NCBI RefSeq assembly: GCF_030272615.1
Contig: NC_081413.1
Span: 157,726,349-157,790,348 of the forward strand
Direction of reading: 5' to 3'
Length of the DNA: 64,000 nt
Source: Cryptomeria japonica
Taxonomy: Eukaryota; Streptophyta; Pinopsida; Cupressales; Cupressaceae
Positions within the stretch are counted from its first letter, which is position 1; every line of letters starts with the position of its first letter. Shown piece after piece: positions 12,127-25,050 of the stretch. The notes under the pieces were generated by a model, which worked only from the letters and a program-made list of their open reading frames with translations, ran no database searches and was not told the origin of the DNA. The translations under genes were made by a program, and so were the position numbers.

Positions 12127-13197
12127 TTGTATGTTGAAAGATTAAAGCCTATTATTTTGATTGTTGGTCAAATGGTTGATAAGGGATATAACTTGCAATT
12201 CAAGAATGAAAAATGTGAGATCTTGAGTAGCTCTAGAACTAAGATTGCATCAGGAACTCAAACTAAAGGTAATATATTTCACTTGAATCCTAGTGGTAAT
12301 TTTTTTTTTATTGCTCAGATTGATGAAAGTTGGTTATGGCATAAAAGGATGTGTCATGTAAATTTTGATTGCATGGCTAAGATAAGTTCTACTAGATCAG
12401 TAAGAGATCTACCAAAGTTGATAAATCCTTCTAATCCCATATGTAAGGAATGTCAATTAGGGAAGCAAACAAGAGTTACTTATAAGAGAAAGCAATATAA
12501 CTCTAATGGATTATTAGATCTTGTACATACAAATCTGTGTGGTCCTACTAGAACAAGAAGCTTATAGGGTGATAGGTATTTCATGTTGTTGATTGATGAT
12601 TATTCATGAATGATGTGGGTTACCTTTTTAAGGGATAAATTTGAAGCATTGAATAAGTTCAATATTTTCAAGACTATGATTGAGATAGAAACTAGTTTCA
12701 AGATAAAGTGTTTGAGATCTGACAGAGGTGGAGAATTTACCTCCGATGAGTTTAATGCATATTATGAAGAGCATGGAGTCAAGAGACAGTAATATGCTCC
12801 TAGGATGCCACAATATAATGGTGTTATGGAGAGGAAGAATAGAATAGTTCAAGAAGTTTCTAGAACCATGATGATTAATGTTTCACATATGTTTTGGAGA
12901 GAAGCTGTGAGTACTATAGTATACACTCTTAACCGAGTAAATGTCAAAGTTGGTATTGGTAAGACTCCTTATGAGTTCTGGTTTTGTCATCCTCCTACTA
13001 TTAGATATCTCAGAATTTTTGGTAGTAAATGCTATATCAAAAGAGATGAAGATCTTGGAAAGTTTGATGCTAGATGTGATAAATGAATTTTTCTTGGTTA
13101 TTCTACTAAAAGTAAGGCCTACCGGTGTTATAATAAAAGATTGAGAATGCTTGTTAAAAGTGCTAATGTGAAGGTTGATGAAGGTAATATGTATCAA
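12127..13197 (+). pseudogene. Copia GAG-pre-integrase and integrase
   Basis: The HHCC zinc-binding part is visible as LWHKRMCHVNF and, further on, ICKECQLGKQ. The catalytic core follows: LIDDYS (first Asp) near 12590, SDRGGEF (second Asp) near 12720 and PQYNGVMERKNR (Glu) near 12806-12840. IFGSKCYIKRDEDLGKFDAR and IFLGYS mark the C-terminal part. In-frame stops occur after SL near 12565, in DYS-stop near 12607, after KRQ near 12790 and after RCDK near 13084. Several replace tryptophan or glutamine codons. Integrase precedes the RT/RNase H remnant, which defines the Copia (Ty1) superfamily. Confidence 0.85.
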
Positions 13198-13439
13198 ATT
13201 AGATCTTGCAGATATGATTTTGATGATTAGGATGTCAATTCAGATAAAGGAAGATGGGTGTAGACTCAAAGTCAACATCAGACTGCTCCAGAAAAGCCTG
13301 AGAATGAAGGTGTAGATGCTAATACAAAAGAAAGAGTTCAAGAGCTTGAACTTATAGAAAATCCTAAAACTCCCAGCTATGTAAGTTTGAATCATTCAGA
13401 AAATCAGATTATTGGTGATTATAATAAAGGTGTGATGAC

Positions 13440-14282
13440 TAGGAGAAGATTTGTTGAAGAAATGCAGAATGAATTTGGGATTTCTATGATTGGTGAAATG
13501 AAATTATTTTTGGGATTGTAAATTACTCAATTGGATAAAGTTATTTTCATATCTCAGTCTAAGTATGTGAAGGAACTGCTGAAGAAATTTAGTTTTGAAG
13601 ATTCTAAGACCGTTGGTATAGCTTTGGTGATAGGATGTAAGTTGACAAAGGATGATGATTCTTCAAAAGCTAATCAGATCAAATATAGATCTATGACTGG
13701 TGGTTTGTTATATTTGACTCAGACTAGACTTGATATAATGAATGTTGTATGTCATGTTGCTATATTTCAAGCTAATCCTAAAGAATCTCATATTGCTGCT
13801 ATAAAAAGGATATTTAGATATTTAAAAGAAACAGTTGATTCCGGTTTGTTGTATTCTAAGAATGATCATTTCACTTTGAGTGCTTTTACTAATGCTGATT
13901 GGGCTAGTGATGTTGATGACTAGAAGAGTACTACAGGTGGTGCATTCTTTCTGGGTAAGAAGTTGGTCTCTTGGGAAAGTAAGAAGTAGAATGCTATTTC
14001 CTTATCTACTGCAGAAGATGAATACATTGTTTCTGCTAGCAATTATACTCAAGTTATTTGGATGAAGCAGATGTTGAAGGATGTAGGAGTTATTTATGAT
14101 GAGCCTATTGCTATATACTATGACAATTCAAGTGATATCAATATTTTGAAGAATTAGGTGTTGCATTCCAAAACAAAGAATATATCAATCAAATTTCATT
14201 TCTTGAGAGAGAAGGTGAATGAAAAAGAAGTCAGACTAGAGTATGTATCTACAAAGGAACAGGTTGCAAATATCTTCACAAA
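13440..14282 (+). pseudogene. Copia RT/RNase H with most of RT deleted
   Basis: After a linker ending TRRRFVEE near 13460, the sequence passes directly to MQNEFGISMIGEMKLFLGL, which belongs near the C-terminal end of the Copia RT domain. The catalytic YVDD part of RT is absent, so an internal deletion removed most of RT. RNase H follows: SMTGGLLYLTQTRLDI, then TNADWASDVDD, KSTTGG, ISLSTAEDEY and YYDNSSDINI. It stops at KEQVANIFT at 14282, where another element is inserted. The remaining PFPIDTFEYLKDKLGV resumes at 32545. Confidence 0.85.
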
Positions 14283-16429
14283 TGTGAGGCCCTACCCTGA
14301 GCCCATCATAGAACTTCATTTATTTTCATGATAGACTTATTATTTGATACACTATTTTGATGCATTATGGATTTAGGTACTATTTGACAGGTGATTTGTT
14401 ATCATTGGATATGATGTATTCCATCTTATGTTGATTTCAATATTTATGTGATGATGATATGATACATTTATGCATGTCTTATGAAGAGTTGATTTATATG
14501 ATTGTTATGATGATGCAATTGAATAATTGATTACATATGGATTTTCTACGAAAAATGTTAATTGGATACTATCTCTATTGTTCTTTGATTTGGATCAATT
14601 TAAGTGATGTTGTGAATTTATGTTATGTGTGTGATGTGTATTTCCTTTCATATACTTATATGCACATGTGGTTTTGGACTACTAATGTGTGAAATGAGAT
14701 GTGTAGGAAATTAATCCATGTGACCATGGAAATACACTGAGAACTAAAGCCAAACCTATGTGCAATAGTAAAGCCAAGGATTGTCTATTTGGAGAGACAA
14801 TAACTCATATGTGATGTGTTTAATTTCATATTAGTGAATTTTTGAGTGTATGTTCAATTTGTATTTGTTAAGTTTAATTATTTCCTAAAAAGGACATGCC
14901 AAGTGTATTTTGTGATGTGCATTTTATGGTGTCACTTGACACTTGTGATGTGTTGTGAGCTAGCATGTGACATGTCCTTAGGAGGTAAATTGTGAAACCC
15001 TATGCATTTTAAAATATCTTGTTGGAGTCCCAAAAGATAACTTGGTTAGAGAGCCTTTAGTTTGGTCAAATCAAGTTTGACCCGTAGACAAACTTTAGGT
15101 GGGTTTTTGGGGGGTCAAACTAACTCCTAGGGTTGAGGTTAGATCACTTTTGAAGGCCCGTTTGATATACCTATGGGTAAGGAACATTTTTAGCCATGTG
15201 ACCACTCACATGTGATTGCCAAGTCACTTCAAAAGTGGGTTTTCCAAGATGGACGAAAATTCAGTATTTTGAAGATTGACCCTTGGTAAGACAACCTTCC
15301 ATTTCAGTGATTGTTTCTCTTCCCCACTTTCACTTACCTTTTTAGTTTACATTTTTAGAAACTATGTAATAGGTTGGGAAGACCAACCTATGGGCTCTCA
15401 CATCCTTTCCAAGGAAGTTGGAAAGTGTGAGGAAAGCCTACTTAAGGAAGAAATTCAAACTTGGAATTTGATCACCCACTCTCCATTCTTGGAGACTAAG
15501 TTTTGAGTAGGAATTTAGATTGAATAAGAAATTTTGGCCAAGAAATGAGACTAGTAAGGGGAATTGGGCATCTCTTCTACAACACACATACTATTGGTAG
15601 GAGAGAAGGTTGATGTTATTCCTTCTATATCTTAGATTCATTCATGTTGTTGTATGTAAATTTGATTTTGGTTTATGTGTTGAGTGTGTTTCTAAATATT
15701 GAACTTTATTTTGAGTTGTATTATGTTTATTTCCATTTGGGAATTCTTGTATTTATGTTCATGGGAGTCAAGACTAAACTCACCCTTGGGAGGGAAGAGT
15801 AGTCTTGAGGTGAATGGTTTTGGGAAAATCTTTGGGTGTAGAGTCTCTCTTCTTGGAAGAGAGCCCAATAAACAAGGATATGGTATCCTTGCTTCTGTTT
15901 TTTGTATAAAATTTTTGGGGTCATAAGGGGAGTTTTGGCTTGAAGCCTTTGGGGGTCATAAGATATGATTTTGGTCATGTGAGAGACCAAGTAGGAGGTT
16001 ATTTTAGCCTTGTGAAGGAATTTGAATGTAATGGTTTATTTGTAGATCTCCCCTTAGATTTTGGTCCACCTTCACCCCTTGTTTTGAGTCACTTGATGAC
16101 TATGTGCTAGGCTTGCGTTGGGAGTTAAATGTGAATATGTTTTCCTTGTTAAATCTGAAAGTGTGAATGTATTTTGAGTATGTTTGTATTCCATTTGGTT
16201 CTTGGTTCTCCTATCTCGAGGGTAGCCTCTTATAGGCCTAGGTTGGGAGGTGAGCTACAACCAAAGCTTCATTTTCTTGCAAGTTTGCAACTTGGTTAAA
16301 GGATGGAGAATAGAAAGACTTCTAAGTGGATGTCAAAGTGTGTTTGCAAGTTTCACCTCGTGATTCATTTTCATATTTAATTTCTCTTTTACATTTGGTT
16401 GTAATTCTGGAAAAATGGAAGAAGGAAAG
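14283..16429 (+). repeat. Left half of the solo LTR, non-coding
   Basis: AT-rich with no convincing protein. The last five bases, GAAAG (16425-16429), are the left target duplication of the next nested element. Internal words such as CCCTTGG and CACATGTG recur, but no ordered tandem repeat was seen. Confidence 0.6.
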
Positions 16430-17515
16430 TGTAGACACTCAAAATTGTTCATCACTCCTACATCGTTAACCTAATTTTTAACATGTCTTCCATGTCGCAT
16501 TTCATTTCCATCATATGTTGACATTATGTCATTCTTCTAATTTAAATTTTCTATTTTCCTAATCAATTAAATCATTTCATCATTAATCATTAATTTTCTA
16601 ACATTAATTGAATAATCTTTATTATTTGATTAAGTTCAATCCAACTTTAATTAAATAATCTTTGTTATTTAATTAAATTCAATTTCATTTTCCTCATAAT
16701 TGAATAATTTATTTAAATTATTTAATTAGCTAATTCTTTCATCACAATTAAATAAATTTCTATTTATTTAATAAAATCTTAATTATCTTCTTCTAAAAAT
16801 CAAGAATGGAAACAAATCTTTATTTGTTTTTATTTAATTAATTTAATTTCTAATTATCCTCATCCAAATTCAAAAATGGCAATAAATCAAGAAAATGATT
16901 TAAAAATTAAAATAAATCATTATCCATTTTAAATAAATTAATTTACTCATATTCTCCCAATTTAAAAAAATGGAAAGTATGTCATCATCTGCTTTATATG
17001 ATTTTCAAAAATCATTATCATATCTTCCTAAAAATTGAAAAATGGAAATAACCAGTTAGCTCTGATTTTTCTTGATTTATCTTCTTGGAAAATATCTCTT
17101 TAATCTCAATTTAAAATTCAAAAATGAGATATGTCCAGTCAAAAACCGCTTTATGCCATCTTTTTTAATCCATCATGATTCTCCAATCAATCTCAAATTT
17201 TCTATAGGTTTAGCCCTTTTCTCATTGATTTTTAACCACATTTCGAGTATCCTTATGCTATCAAAATCACTTTTCTATTATTATCTTGCTTTCAATACAT
17301 TTGTGTTTGTAGGTGAGAGCCACATCCATTTGAAGGAGAAAGAAAGCCAATGGAGAATTATGGAGGAGATATTTGCATTTGTAATGGTTTGCATTTGGTT
17401 TGATTATCTTGTCTTCATAGCTCTATCGAGTGTATTAGGACATTTTTCATTGCAACTTAGCTTTGTGGTTAGCTAATGTTTAGTGCTTTGATGTTTTCCC
17501 AAATTCCTAGTTACA
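16430..17515 (+). repeat. 5' LTR of the 14.2 kb complex
   Basis: Begins TGTAGACACTCAAAATTG and ends CCTAGTTACA (1086 bp). It is very AT-rich and contains several AATTAAAT-type stretches. Matches 29574-30646 closely. Confidence 0.85.
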
Positions 17516-17520
17516 TTTTT

Positions 17521-17539
17521 TGGTGAACCCGACGTGAAC
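17521..17539 (+). other. Primer-binding-site-like sequence
   Basis: TGGTGAACCCGACGTGAAC lies five bases after the LTR end, and TGG fits the CCA end of a tRNA. The related element at 51778 has TGGTGAACCTATGTGAAC at the same place. The tRNA was not identified by eye. Confidence 0.6.
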
Positions 17540-17568
17540 ACATAAATCTGACAATTTTATGAGTCTAA

Positions 17569-17875
17569 TATTTGCATGCAGGTTTTATGTGTGGATTTCT
17601 TTTTGCATACAGGTTTTGGGTGCTAATCTATTGTTGCATGCAGGCTTTTTGGACTAATCAATTGTTGCATGTAGATTATTTTTCCTAATATATTGTTGCA
17701 TGCAAGTTTTTAAAACTAATTTGTTGTTGCATGCAGGTTTTATGTGAGGATTTGTTGTTGCATGTGTGTTTTTTGGACTAATCCATTGTTGCATGCAGGT
17801 TTTTTGCACTAATATGTTGTTGCATGCAGGTTTTATGAGAGGATCTATTATTGCATGTGGGTTTTATGGAGTCTA
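17569..17875 (+). repeat. Tandem repeat after the primer site, about ten 30-37 bp units
   Basis: Units of the type GTTGCATGCAGGTTTT followed by TGGACTAATC or ATGTGAGGAT. Ten units can be counted by the GCATGCAGG core and its variants. Each core contains the palindrome GCATGC or a derivative. The related element at 50215 has a different tandem repeat in the same position. Confidence 0.8.
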
Positions 17876-19627
17876 AACAATGATTTATGAAAGATTTATT
17901 AACATGCAATGAACAACAAATCTTCACATAGTTTAATTTGAGGGATTTAATGAACATCAATTTTTCACATAGCCTAATTAGGAGGTTTTAATGAACAACT
18001 CTTCACATAGCCTAATTAGGAGGTTTGAATGAATCTTACAATTCTCACATAGTTTCAATTAGGATTTGGATCAAAGAACAACAACAAATTTCACGTTCCA
18101 TGCATGCAAAGGGTTTAAAATGAACAATGAATTACATTTAATCATGGCTTAAATTGATCAAATCTTTTTCAAATTAATGCAAGATTAACCTCATCTAGTC
18201 TTAATTAGGATGCAAATGAATCAATAAAATAATTTCATTTTCTAAAGGTCAAATAATTAATGCTTTTCATGTCTTCTTTTATTTTGCTTTTGTGTTTTTA
18301 GCCTTTAGATAGTGGGCCTGCCTCCTAATTTGTGAGAGGGAAGGACCCTAAGTGGTGACAAGGTTGAAGATGAACCCCTTCCAAACCACTCTAAATAACT
18401 ATGGATGCAACGAAAGTTGTAGACAATGGGTGCTGGAATGGTATTGTGATGATTTATTCACTGGATCAATACCCACCCAAACGGATGCCTTAACTAGAAC
18501 CCTTTGTTTGTAGAGGCCAAAAACTTTCTATCTGTTGGCTCAGGTATTGTGATGCCCGCATGCTGAAGACACCTCTCATGTACTCCTCAGTTAAAGATAG
18601 AAAGTTCTTGGGAAGTGATTCCCCTTGAACTCGAAGCTTGGTATGCCCGAGAAGTGAGTGCACTGTAAGGGGGAGCCATTGCTACCAAGCATCTAGCTAT
18701 CCGGCTGAGTGTTGTATTTTATGGTTAGAGGATTCAATAGATATTGCCCCAACCAGCCATAGGATGTGTTGTGAATGAGCATGATTGTCTTGGGTCTAAT
18801 TCCAAACATCTTATCTTTTGTGATTGTCAAAAGTTGAATCATATACAATTGCCACAAAACATCATTTGTCAAACAAGTCCAAACATTGTCCAAACAAGGT
18901 TAAAAAAACAAGAGCATTCATCCAACAAAGTTCAAATCATTTTCAAAAAATGGCTTTCAAACACATTGAAAAACTTTGTCTCAAAATTTATGTCACTTAG
19001 GTTTAGGTCCTTCATAGTCCATACTTAGGTTTTAGGACATAGTCATTGCACTCCATTCAATCCATTTCATTGTTAGGTGTCCTCATTTTGAACGTAGGTT
19101 TAACACCATTTTCCTAAGTTTTACATGTCATTATTAGGTCCTCTCTTAGGTGTCATTTGCATACCCTAGGTCTCTCTTCATAACTTAGGTCATTATCATA
19201 TCATATTGTAGGCTTGCACCTTAGATCATTGTCCTTTTGCATATAGTGTCAAAATTAGGTGTTTGTCATACTTGAGGATTCAATTCTTTAGATTAAACCC
19301 TAAGTTGTTGTTAGGGAGTCTTGACCTTGTCCAACATTTGTCCTTTTGTCATCAACATCATTTTGTCAAACCTATCTTAGTATCCAAATGTATAGGTGAG
19401 ACATTGCCATTGTCCTATCATCATTTTGTCCTTTGTCCTTTTGTCAATAAGGGCTTGGCTTCATTTCAATTTCCCAAGGTTGTGTCTTTAGCTTTGCATT
19501 TCAAAAGTTTGTCTCCAAAAATTCAAAAGGTACAAAAATATTTAGTTGCATTGTCAATCACCTAGGTTGCATTAGTTGCATAGATCATTCTTAAAAATCA
19601 AAAATCCCAAAAACATTGCATAGTGAC
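17876..19627 (+). other. Leader region between tandem repeat and ORF, non-coding
   Basis: No convincing protein. Several stretches match the leader of the 50215-61408 element: for example GAGCATGATTGTCTTGGGTCTAA near 18778 (there near 53008) and CATACTTGAG with neighbouring CCTAAGT words near 19267 (there near 53477). This shows that the two families share their leader as well as their protein. Confidence 0.6.
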
Positions 19628-22215
19628 ATGTCTGTTGAAACAAGGTTTCAAGCTCCAATGATGCAACAACGTTTGACATATCAACTGACAATGCAATCAC
19701 AATTATATCCAACCCAACAACAAGGAAATATTGGTCAAACTTTTTATGATGAACAAGTCTCCAAAGACCAAAACTAGAGGAGAAACTAGCTTGAGAAACA
19801 AAGATAATTGAACAAAAGGTGAAAAATAGTGAGAAGATTAGACACCAAATGTCCAAAACATTTCAAAAATTTCCAGGTCCAAACCCAAACTTTGAGCCAA
19901 TTGATGTAAGATTTCTTATCGAATGATCAAACATACCATCTGTCCTCTCACAAATAGAGATGATGAAACAATTTCAAGAAAAGAGACAACAACATTATGT
20001 GCCTCCACAACAAGAACAAGAAGGTGTTTACTATCAATCACATTTTCAACCATCACAACCAATTGTTCAACAGTTCAAACATTTCCAACAGACACAACCA
20101 ATGGTCCAATTTCAACAATATGTCGAACCAACTGTTAATTATCGACAACAAACTCAATATCAACAACTACAATCACACATTCAAAAACAAAACTTGCAAT
20201 ATGCACCAATCCAAATTTTAAACATTTCAAACCAATTTGATCAACATGTAGTTCGAAATCAAAACATGACATCAGACCAGAACCAACTCCTTGCCAAACA
20301 AGTTCAAATTCCAGATACAACTATGTCAAAACCTCGAAAGAAAGGTGGCCTTATTGCAAGGATCTTAAGGAAATTACCAAGTGAGTTCTTTGAGGAAGAT
20401 CAAGATAATACACTTATGTCTAGCAATGCCTCATCCCCCCGCAAACAAATTGACTCTCCAGTGACATCTATCCCCACACCTTTAGAAGTTTCACAAGAAC
20501 CTTTCATATTGTCCTCATCAAACAATACACCCAAGGATGAAATTATCCAAGGGCTATCCATAATTGATTGCCAAGATAATCCAATTCATGATGCATGTCC
20601 TTGTCATGTTTCAGAAATACTAGACCCAATGCCACCATGCACTTTATTGCCATTACCTATTTTAGAGGACCCCATTCAAAATCCCTCTTCCTCATGTCCA
20701 AGCATTGATTACTTGCTAGAATCCATCACAAATGTTCAAAGTGCATTTCCTTCGTGCCAAAACATTGATTTGTTGTCATAATCCTCCATGCATATCCAAA
20801 GTCCAACCTCATTTCAAGAGTATATTTTAGAGCACGAAGAAATGAGTCCTAAAGAAAATCAAGATCAAGATCTTGAAACCTCATCAGCTCATCCAATTGT
20901 TGACCAGGATCCCATTTTCCCAGACACTCTCAATGATTCCCTTATTCCTATCCATTCTATCCAAGAACACAATATCCTTTCAAATCCCATTAACATTCCA
21001 CTTCCTAAGAAAGATCAAGATATCTCTTCCATCCTTTCCGATGATCCCATTGAAAGTCAAGAGCAAATCCCTTTTAAACAGGAATCCAATGATCTTCCTC
21101 CTTGTTAAGATCAAAGTATCCTTCCAAATTCATTTCCACCACAAGACCCTATCATTCCTTCAGATCCTCCACAAGATCCACTTGTTCCTCCATCTCCATG
21201 TCCTAATCCCGCATATCCACTCCAAGATCTCATTTCTTTTGATGATCCAGTTATTCCCCCCATTCTATCTCATGAAGATTTTGTCATTGATCTTGATCCC
21301 CCTCATGAAGCTAACATTTTGGAGAAATATGTTCATGAATCATCCACTTCGGTCAAGTCCAATCCACTTTATGATATCATTATTTCTCTCATGTCATGTC
21401 CACCTAATAATGGACTTGCATCTTCCTCTAAAAGCACAAAGTATCCTACAAGTCAAAATATTCATAAAGGCAAAGTGGTATACCTTCATGAGAAAGAACC
21501 CCTCCATATCAAAGAAGATCTTAAGGCTCATGTCTACACAACTCACTCTCAAGACGTTGGTATCCCTCCATCAAAATAAAAACATACACCTTCCCCATCA
21601 TACTTTCCATCCATCTTACGTCCTTATATCCCTTTGTCCTTTATGCAAGGTCAGCAAAGGCACACATCCTTTAGTAAATTTCATCAATCCAAAAGACCTC
21701 CATTTCATTCATATCCATCCATGCATTCCTTTCCCCCTCCAAGCAAGTTGGATGCCAAGCATAAAAGTCATAAGTGTAAAAATCCACATGTATTCAAGGA
21801 TTAACATGTCCAATCTAATCAGCATGTCAAAGCAAAGAAAAATATGATCCAAAAAGAAAAGGAAAAATCCAAAAGGTCACAAAGGCCCTTTTCTCAAAAA
21901 CAAAATTCAAAATCTATATGGGTTCCTAAATCCCTTATGCAAGCAATGCACTCCAAGGAACTACAAAAAAATGGAACATCAAAAACCATGTGGATTCCCA
22001 AGAGGCTCCTTGAAGCATAAAAAGAAAAACCCAGATTCATATCTGAAATTGCTATTCCTCCATCTAAACTTTCCAAGTCTATTCCTCCATCACCTTCTTC
22101 ATCCGTTTTGGGCCCTTATGTACCAAAATCCATAGCCTTTCCTCCTTCAAAATCTCAATATCCAAAATCCATTTTTCCTCCATCAATCCACCACCCCTCA
22201 AGGTGTGTGTCAATG
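19628..22215 (+). pseudogene. Decayed long non-pol protein of the LTR element (Gln-rich and Pro/Ser-rich)
   Basis: Homologous over most of its length to the 934-codon frame at 53808-56612. An ATG at 19628 opens MSVETRFQAP, then a frameshift follows. From 19960 one frame carries the rest with several stops: a Gln-rich region (HYVPPQQEQEGVYYQSHFQP), the conserved KKGGLIARILRKLPSEFFEE near 20337, a Pro/Ser/Asp-rich middle, and a C-terminal IWVPKSL/MWIPKRLLEA pair followed by SVLGPYVPKS near 22110. It ends at a junction near 22215 with an inverted LTR. No domain of known retrotransposon enzymes is present. Function unknown; its place and coiled-coil N-terminus in the related copy would fit a Gag-like structural protein. 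Confidence 0.65.
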
Positions 22216-22261
22216 TTGATCATATTGGCAACGAAGATCATAATGTCAATATCCAAAATCC

Positions 22262-22796
22262 ATTTTTTAAAATTGGGAGAATATGAGAAAATTAATTTAT
22301 TCAAAATTGATAATGATTTATTTTAATTTTTAAATCATTTTCTCGATTTATTGCCATTTTTCAATTTTGATGAGGATAATTAGAAATTAAATTAATTAAA
22401 TAAAAACAAATAAAGATTTGTTTCCATTCTTGATTTTTAGAAGAAGATAATTAAGATTTTATTAAATAAATAGAAATTTATTTAATTATGATGAAAGAAT
22501 TAGCTAATTAAATAATTTAAAGAAATTATTCAATTATGAGGAAAATGAAATTGAATTTAATTAAATAACAAAGATTATTTAATTAAAGTTGGATTGAACT
22601 TAATCAAATAATAAAGATTATTCAATTAATGTTAGGAAATTAATGATGAAATGATTTAATTGATTAGGAAAATAGAAAATTTAAATTAGAAGAATGACAT
22701 AATGTCAACATATGATGAAAATCAAATAAGACATGGAAGACATGTTAAAAATTAGGTTAACGACACAAGAGTGATGACCAATTTTTAGTGTCTACA
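22262..22796 (-). repeat. Truncated inverted LTR of the same family
   Basis: Read on the minus strand it starts TGTAGACACTAAAAATTGG at 22796, preceded by a polypurine tract (AGAGGGGCAAAA), and matches the first half of the 16430 LTR. The second half is missing at the junction with the plus-strand protein remnant. Confidence 0.8.
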
Positions 22797-25050
22797 TTTT
22801 GCCCCTCTTTGAGACAATGTGATTTTGAGCATTGTTTCAAAGAAAACTGAAAAAATGATCATGCCCCAGAAAACTAAGGAATGGAGGTAGGATGTCCCCT
22901 TGAGAGATTGTTTATGTATGAAAAAAATATATGATCTCTCGAAAGAAGAGAAGAATGGTTAGACAGAAGTGAAGGATGTTAATTGACTATAGACAAGGGA
23001 TGATAGATATCAAATGAAGAAATTCTCAATTGATCAAAGAGAATAGAGAGCATGATAATGATTGACTTGATGAAAAGGTAGAAGGATTCATGGGATAGAG
23101 GAAATGTTAGCCAGAAGAAATGCAAGCGAGAAGTGAAGAATGATTAATGTGATGAAATCTTGATTTCACAAATGCAACTAGTAGGTGAGATCCTTTATTT
23201 GATATGACAAAATGGATGCGGCGTACCATGGAAATGAAGGCCAAGGCTATAATATTTTTCTCAGTGGGCCTTTGTGGCCTTTTGGATATATTTTTTTTAA
23301 TAGATCATATTGTTCTTTTTTTTGACATGTCAATTATATTGGACATGTTGATCCTTGAATACATGTGGATTGCTAAACTTATGACTTTTATACTTGGCAT
23401 CCAAATTTCTTGGAGGGGGAAAGGAATGCATGGATGGATATGAATGAAATGGAGGTCCTATGGATGGATGAAATTTACTCAAGGATGTGTGTCTTTGTTG
23501 ACCTTGCATAGAGGATGAAGGGATACAAGGACCTAAGATGGATGGAAAGTATGATGGGGAAGGCGTATGTTTTGATTTTGATGGAGTGATACCAACGTCT
23601 TGAGAGTGAGTTGTGTAGACATGACCCTTAAGATCTTGTTTGATATGGGGGGTTATTTCTCATGAAGGTCTACCCCTTTGCCTTTATGAATATTTTGACT
23701 TGTAGGATACTTTGTGATTTTAGAAGAAGATGCAAGTCCATTACTAGGTGGACGTGACATGAGAGAAATAATGAGATCATAAAGTGGATCGGAATGGACT
23801 AAAGTGGAAGAACCTATTGTGCATATAGGGGGTTCATGAAAATCTTGCACCAACATGTTAGAATCATGAGGGGGATCAGGATCACTAGGGGTATCAGGAT
23901 CACGAGGGGAACTAGGATTGTGTGGTGGACATGGATCAATGTCAAGCTCTTCAAGAGATGGAATGGGATAAATAATGGGATCATCAAAAGAAATGAGATC
24001 TTGGAGTGTATATGGAGGATTAAGACAAGGAGATGGAGGAACAAAAGGATCTTGTGGAGGATTTAAAGGAATAATTTGATCTTGACAAGGAGGAAGATCA
24101 TTGGAATCCTCTTTAAAGTTTCTTTGCTCTTGAATTTCAATGGGATCATCGGAAAGGATGGAAGGGATATCTTGATCTTTCTTTGGAAGTGGAATGTCAA
24201 TGGGATTTGAAAGGATATTGTGTTCTTAGATAGAATGGACATGAATAAGTGAATCATTGCGAGTGTCTAGGGAAATGGGATCTTGGTCAACAATTGGATG
24301 GGATGATAAGGTTTTAGGATCTTGATCTTGATTTTCTTTAGGACTCATTTCTTCATGCTCTAAATTATCCTCTTGAAATGAGGTTGGACTTTGGATATGC
24401 ATGGAGGATTTTGACAAGGAATCAATGTTTTGGGATGAAGGAAATGCACTTTGAAAATTTGTGATGGATTCTGGAAAGGAATCAATGCTTGAACATGAGG
24501 AAGAGGGACTTCGAATGGGGTCCTCTAAAATAGGTAATGGCAATAAAGTGCATGGTGGCATTGGGTCTAGTATTTCTAAAACATGACAAGGATGTGCATC
24601 ATGAATTGGATTATCTTGGCAATCAATTATGGATAGCCCTTGGATAATTTCATCCTTGGGTGTATTATTTGATGAGGACAATATGGAAGGTTCTTGTGAA
24701 ACTTCTAAAGGTGTAGGGATAGATGCCACTAAAGAGTCAATTTGTTTGTGGGGGGATGAGACATTGCTAGACATAAGTGTATTATCTTGATCTTCCTCAA
24801 AGAACTCACTTGGTAATTTCCTTAAGATCCTTGCAATAAGGCCACCTTTCTTTCGAGGTTTTGACATAGTTGTATCTGGAATTTGAACTTGTTTGGCAAG
24901 GAGTTAGTTCTGGTCTGATGTCATGTTCTGATTTCAAACTAGATGTTGATCAAATTGGTTTGACATGTTCAAAATTTGGCTTGGTGCATGTTGCAAGTTT
25001 CATTTTTGAATTTGTGATTATAGTTGTTGATACTAAGTTTGTTGTCAAAA
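22797..25050 (-). pseudogene. Inverted part-copy of the long non-pol protein plus 3' region
   Basis: On the minus strand the conserved SKPRKKGGLIARILRKLPS segment begins at 24867 and the frame stays open to about 24226. It then continues through frameshifts to the QGQQRHTSLSKFH-like segment near 23490, followed by a shortened 3' region up to the polypurine tract at 22797. The end of the protein and most of the 3' region are deleted near 23200-23460. Upstream, the Gln-rich part to about 25040 is present but broken. It meets a second inverted copy at about 25050. Confidence 0.65.

Noticed and set aside
17521-17539. Assignment of the primer tRNA
   Set aside because: The sequence did not match a tRNA 3' end that I could name with confidence.
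20873-21847. Long 324-codon frame overlapping the non-pol protein
   Set aside because: It is the shifted frame of the Pro/Ser/Asp-rich region, rich in Leu, Ile and Ser. The copy at 53808-56612 shows that the other frame is the conserved one.
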